Assembly: GCF_001280515.1 (NCBI RefSeq) | Contig: NZ_LBIQ01000019.1 | Span: forward strand, 62,001-126,000 | Direction: 5' to 3' | Length of the DNA stretch: 64,000 nucleotides | Source: Mangrovimonas sp. ST2L15 | Lineage (GTDB): Bacteria > Bacteroidota > Bacteroidia > Flavobacteriales > Flavobacteriaceae | Shown: piece by piece, positions 61,110 to 64,000 of the stretch | Position numbering within the stretch: position 1 is the stretch's first letter | Layout: each line of letters starts with the position of its first letter | Translations under genes and position numbers: made by a program | The notes under the pieces: model-generated | Seen by the model: only the letters and a program-made list of their open reading frames with translations | Database searches by the model: none | Told to the model about the DNA's origin: nothing

Positions 61110-63611
61110 TTAAATTTTAATATTTCTCAATCGTAACGCGTTAGCAATTACAGAAACGGAACTAAAGCTCATAGCTAAGGCTGCTATCATAGGTGATAAT
61201 AATATTCCGAAAAACGGAAACAAGATACCTGCTGCCACCGGAACCCCAACCGTATTATAGATCAAAGCAAAAAACAAGTTTTGTTTAATATTGCTCATCA
61301 CGGCTTCACTTAAATGTCTCGCCTTAACAATTCCATGCAAATCTCCCTTTACAAGAGTAATCATGGCGCTTTCTATAGCTACATCAGTTCCTGTTCCCAT
61401 GGCGATACCCACATCGCTTTTAGCCAATGCTGGGGCATCATTGATTCCGTCTCCCGCCATAGCCACTACTTTCCCTTCTTTTTGCAATCTTTCCACTTCT
61501 TTAAGCTTATCTTCAGGAAGCATCCCAGCCTTAAAACTAGCCAGTTGCAATTCGGATGCCACGGCTTGAGCCGTTTCCTTGTTATCCCCGGTAAGCATGA
61601 CTACATCAACACCGGAATCCTGAAGTTCTTTTATAGCTTTACTACTAGTCTCTTTTATTTGATCCCCTATAACCACATAGCCAACAACAGATCCATCAAC
61701 CGCTAAATAAGATACTGTCTTACCTTTTTGTTGGTAGCTTTTAACCACCTCTTCCATTTCTGAAGTTATTTTTGCCTGAGCTTCATCCATCATTTTCGGG
61801 TTTCCTAAAGCTACCTTTGAATTTTGAATGTCAGCTTTAACACCTTTACCAGTTACAGCACTAAAATTACTAGCCTTTAGAATATCGGCGCCGTTTGACT
61901 TGCCATACTTTACAGTTGCATCTGCTAGAGGATGTTCACTATGGCTGTTTATCGAGACGATGTAATCAAGAACTTGTTTGTCATCAAAACCATACCTAAA
62001 GGCCCCTACCTTTTCCACAGTAGGTTTGCCTTCTGTAATGGTTCCAGTTTTATCAATTATAAGGGTGGTTACCTGATTCATTTTTTCAAGTGCCTCAGCA
62101 TTTTTGATCAAAACACCATGTTGAGCTCCTTTCCCAACGCCAACCATCACAGACATAGGAGTGGCTAATCCAAGAGCACAAGGACAAGCTATAATCAAAA
62201 CGGCAATGGCATTTACCAATGCAAACACATAAGCGGGATCTGGACCAAAAATGGCCCATACAATGAAGGTAATTACAGAAATCAACACTACAATTGGAAC
62301 AAAATAAGATGATATTCTATCGGCCAACCTCTGAATAGGTGCTCTACTTCTACTGGCATCATTTACCAATTTGATAATTTGGGACAATAGTGTATCACTA
62401 CCTATTTTTTCGGCCTTCATCAAAAACATTTGATTACCGTTTATGGTTCCACTACTTACATGATCACCTTCCGCTTTATTGACCGGGATTGGCTCCCCTG
62501 TGATCATGGATTCGTCAATACTACTGTCACCCTCGGTAATGACACCGTCAACAGGAATTTTATCCCCTGGTTTAACTTTCAAAACATCTCCAACTTCGAT
62601 AGCATCTATTGACACCTCAACCTCATCTCCATCTACTACTTTAATGGCTTTATTCGGGGCCAACTTAAGTAATTCCTTCACCGCTGCGTTGGTCTTACTG
62701 TGCGCTCTTGCTTCCAAAACCTGCCCTAAGAGTACCAAGGTTAGAATAACGGTAGCAGCCTCAAAATATACATGAACCGTCCCCGTTTCAGTTTTGAACT
62801 GAGCTGGAAAAAAATCGGGGAATAACAAACCAAATACACTAAAGATCCATGCAACACCTGCACCGATCCCTATGAGTGTAAACATGTTTAAATTCCAAGT
62901 TTTGATACTGCGATATGCGCGCTCAAAGAACATCCATGTGGCGTAAAAAACCACTGGTATTGAAAGTCCTAACTGTATCCAATTCCAATACTCTTGTTCT
63001 AAAATGTCATACAATGGATTGTTGTTAAGCATTTCGCTCATGGCAATCAAGAATACCGGCAACGTAAAGGCTACAGCAATCCATAATTTTCTTAAAAGCT
63101 TTTTATAATTTTTCTCTTCAGCAGAAAGGTCAGGTTTCTTTGGTACCAAATCCATTCCGCAAATGGGACATGAACCAGCTTCATCTTTGACAATTTCTGG
63201 ATGCATGGGGCAGGTCCATTGTTCTGATTCTGTATTTGAAAAACACTGCTCTTCTACCAAATCCATCCCACAAACAGGACAATCGCCAGGCTTGTCGTAA
63301 GTTTTGTCACCTTCACAATGCATGGGACAATAAAATGTGCCGGTGCCTATGCCTTTAGGTGTATTATCAGCTTCAACTTTTGATTGATGATGATGTTCAC
63401 CTTGATTATGGATACTATATCTATCACCTTCATCTTTTAATGCCTTTTGAAATGTTTCTAAAGGAATATGCTGCTCCATTTCTATAATGGCTTCAGATTT
63501 TTCTAAATTAACCGTTGCCTTTGAAACACCTTGGACTTTTAAAAGTGTTTCCTCTACGTGACTGCGACAACCGTTACAGGTCATTCCGTGTATATGATAG
63601 ATATATGTCAT
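61110..63611 (-). CDS. copA: Copper-exporting P1B-type ATPase
   Basis: 833 residues. N terminus: one HMA domain with C12-x2-C15 (HGMTCNGC), then two heavy-metal-binding motifs (FYCPMH...CPVCGMDL at 93-118 and WTCPMHPEI...CPICGMDL at 132-155). Eight helices, actuator TGEPIPV, ion-binding CPC at 476-478 (IIACPCALGLATP), phosphorylated D520 in DKTGTITEGKP, SEHPLA and GDGINDAPALAKSDVGIAMGTG. It pumps Cu+ (or Ag+) from the cytosol. It overlaps the preceding acetolactate-decarboxylase-like gene by 4 nt and heads the export genes of the operon. Confidence 0.94.
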   Translation of the reverse strand: MTYIYHIHGMTCNGCRSHVEETLLKVQGVSKATVNLEKSEAIIEMEQHIPLETFQKALKDEGDRYSIHNQGEHHHQSKVEADNTPKGIGTGTFYCPMHCEGDKTYDKPGDCPVCGMDLVEEQCFSNTESEQWTCPMHPEIVKDEAGSCPICGMDLVPKKPDLSAEEKNYKKLLRKLWIAVAFTLPVFLIAMSEMLNNNPLYDILEQEYWNWIQLGLSIPVVFYATWMFFERAYRSIKTWNLNMFTLIGIGAGVAWIFSVFGLLFPDFFPAQFKTETGTVHVYFEAATVILTLVLLGQVLEARAHSKTNAAVKELLKLAPNKAIKVVDGDEVEVSIDAIEVGDVLKVKPGDKIPVDGVITEGDSSIDESMITGEPIPVNKAEGDHVSSGTINGNQMFLMKAEKIGSDTLLSQIIKLVNDASRSRAPIQRLADRISSYFVPIVVLISVITFIVWAIFGPDPAYVFALVNAIAVLIIACPCALGLATPMSVMVGVGKGAQHGVLIKNAEALEKMNQVTTLIIDKTGTITEGKPTVEKVGAFRYGFDDKQVLDYIVSINSHSEHPLADATVKYGKSNGADILKASNFSAVTGKGVKADIQNSKVALGNPKMMDEAQAKITSEMEEVVKSYQQKGKTVSYLAVDGSVVGYVVIGDQIKETSSKAIKELQDSGVDVVMLTGDNKETAQAVASELQLASFKAGMLPEDKLKEVERLQKEGKVVAMAGDGINDAPALAKSDVGIAMGTGTDVAIESAMITLVKGDLHGIVKARHLSEAVMSNIKQNLFFALIYNTVGVPVAAGILFPFFGILLSPMIAALAMSFSSVSVIANALRLRNIKI

Positions 63612-64000
63612 TGTTTTGGCAATTTCAAGGTTATTGAACTGCTTGTATTTAAGTCATCAATATGACCAGCCAACTTATTATCATTCGTTTTAAAATGCAT
63701 ATGCATATTTGTTGTATGATGCGTAAAGATGGTCTTATGCTTCGTTGAATAAAATCCTATTATTTGAACCTCTTCGTTTTGAAGCGTTCCATTTAAACCA
63801 GAATTCTTGTGCTTCTCATGGCTATGAACGGTATCTCCATCCTCCCAATCTATAACGTGCCAATCCAATGAACCTATGGCGCCTTCCAATAGGAACGAAA
63901 ATGGCTTTTCAACATTTATAGCTTGTTCCTTTGCCAATTCATATATGAGAGCTTCTAATTCTTTTTTATTTAAATTCCCATCTATCCTTTGTTCTTCCCA
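63608..64000 (-). CDS. Acetolactate decarboxylase-like protein (5' end outside window)
   Basis: The frame is open to the window edge, giving 130 C-terminal residues; the TTG at 63937 is internal. KPFSFLLEGAIGSLDWHVIDWEDG and the metal-binding pattern FTHHTTNMHMHFKTNDNKLAGHIDDL (HxH ... GH) match the acetolactate decarboxylase family, which makes acetoin from acetolactate with a zinc ion held by three His. It is translationally coupled to copA through a 4-nt overlap (ATGA), an odd context. A metal-binding rather than catalytic role is possible but unproven. Confidence 0.65.
   Translation of the reverse strand, partial: WEEQRIDGNLNKKELEALIYELAKEQAINVEKPFSFLLEGAIGSLDWHVIDWEDGDTVHSHEKHKNSGLNGTLQNEEVQIIGFYSTKHKTIFTHHTTNMHMHFKTNDNKLAGHIDDLNTSSSITLKLPKQ

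Noticed and set aside
1-64000. tRNA, rRNA or riboswitch genes
   Set aside because: Reading the spacers on both strands gave no cloverleaf or rRNA-like sequence; a dedicated scan (tRNAscan-SE, Rfam) would be needed to exclude small RNAs.

Overview
The window comes from an AT-rich Bacteroidota genome, most likely a marine member of the Flavobacteriaceae. Evidence for this is the set of typical flavobacterial families (DUF6452/DUF6048 pair, DUF4294, DUF2914, DUF4268, YceI, DUF4212 symporter subunit), secreted proteins and lipoproteins of Bacteroidota type, start codons with no clear purine-rich ribosome site, and a TAnnTTTG-type promoter box before rlmD. The window opens inside a fucose-permease gene and ends inside an acetolactate-decarboxylase-like gene.

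Region 1 (1-30 kb) is ordinary chromosome. It holds fucP beside a cytidylyltransferase/GHMP-kinase fusion, secreted hydrolases, a LOG-family protein, rocD, two rRNA methyltransferases (RlmD and an RlmL-like enzyme), a methyltransferase-ZIP-DUF4268 operon, a PAQR protein, an M42 peptidase, a NUDIX-PrsW pair, a cNMP/CBS/DUF294 sensor with a 3'-5' exonuclease, a complete biotin-dependent acyl-CoA (probably propionyl-CoA) carboxylase operon, a lipoprotein trehalase, a Bcr/CflA efflux pump and YceI.

Region 2 (30.4-40.4 kb) is an accessory island and the most interesting part. About ten small genes or operons, all on the minus strand, are separated by imperfect palindromes of about 60-135 bp. Each unit starts about 11-23 bp after one palindrome and stops within about 10 bp of the next. 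The terminal AAC/GTT core of a palindrome matches the core at the other end of the same gene unit better than it matches the other end of its own palindrome. That is the signature of integron gene cassettes with attC sites, so I read this as an integrase-less cassette array with a divergent core (about TGCYAAC...GTTRGCA). One 3.5 kb cassette carries an Mrr-like zinc-finger nuclease, a PHP-domain ATPase of the Ppl type and a small acidic protein, probably a mobile anti-phage module. Others encode YcxB-, WapI-, SUFU- and Coq4-like proteins and unknown secreted or membrane proteins.

Region 3 (40.7-54 kb) is a short-chain fatty acid cluster on the minus strand. It contains a domesticated IS1-InsA-like zinc-ribbon/HTH regulator, a porin, a DUF4212 plus ActP-like acetate symporter, a symporter-histidine-kinase fusion with a single-domain response regulator, and prpE and acs. 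A near-identical 24-bp motif lies before both the porin operon and the prpE-acs operon.

Region 4 (53.9-58.3 kb) holds an aldehyde dehydrogenase and DUF779 pair with a divergent AraC regulator, then an alanine/glycine:sodium symporter. Region 5 (58.4-64 kb) is a copper-handling operon: acetolactate-decarboxylase-like gene, copA, DUF305, a CusB-like adaptor and an HMA-domain lipoprotein.
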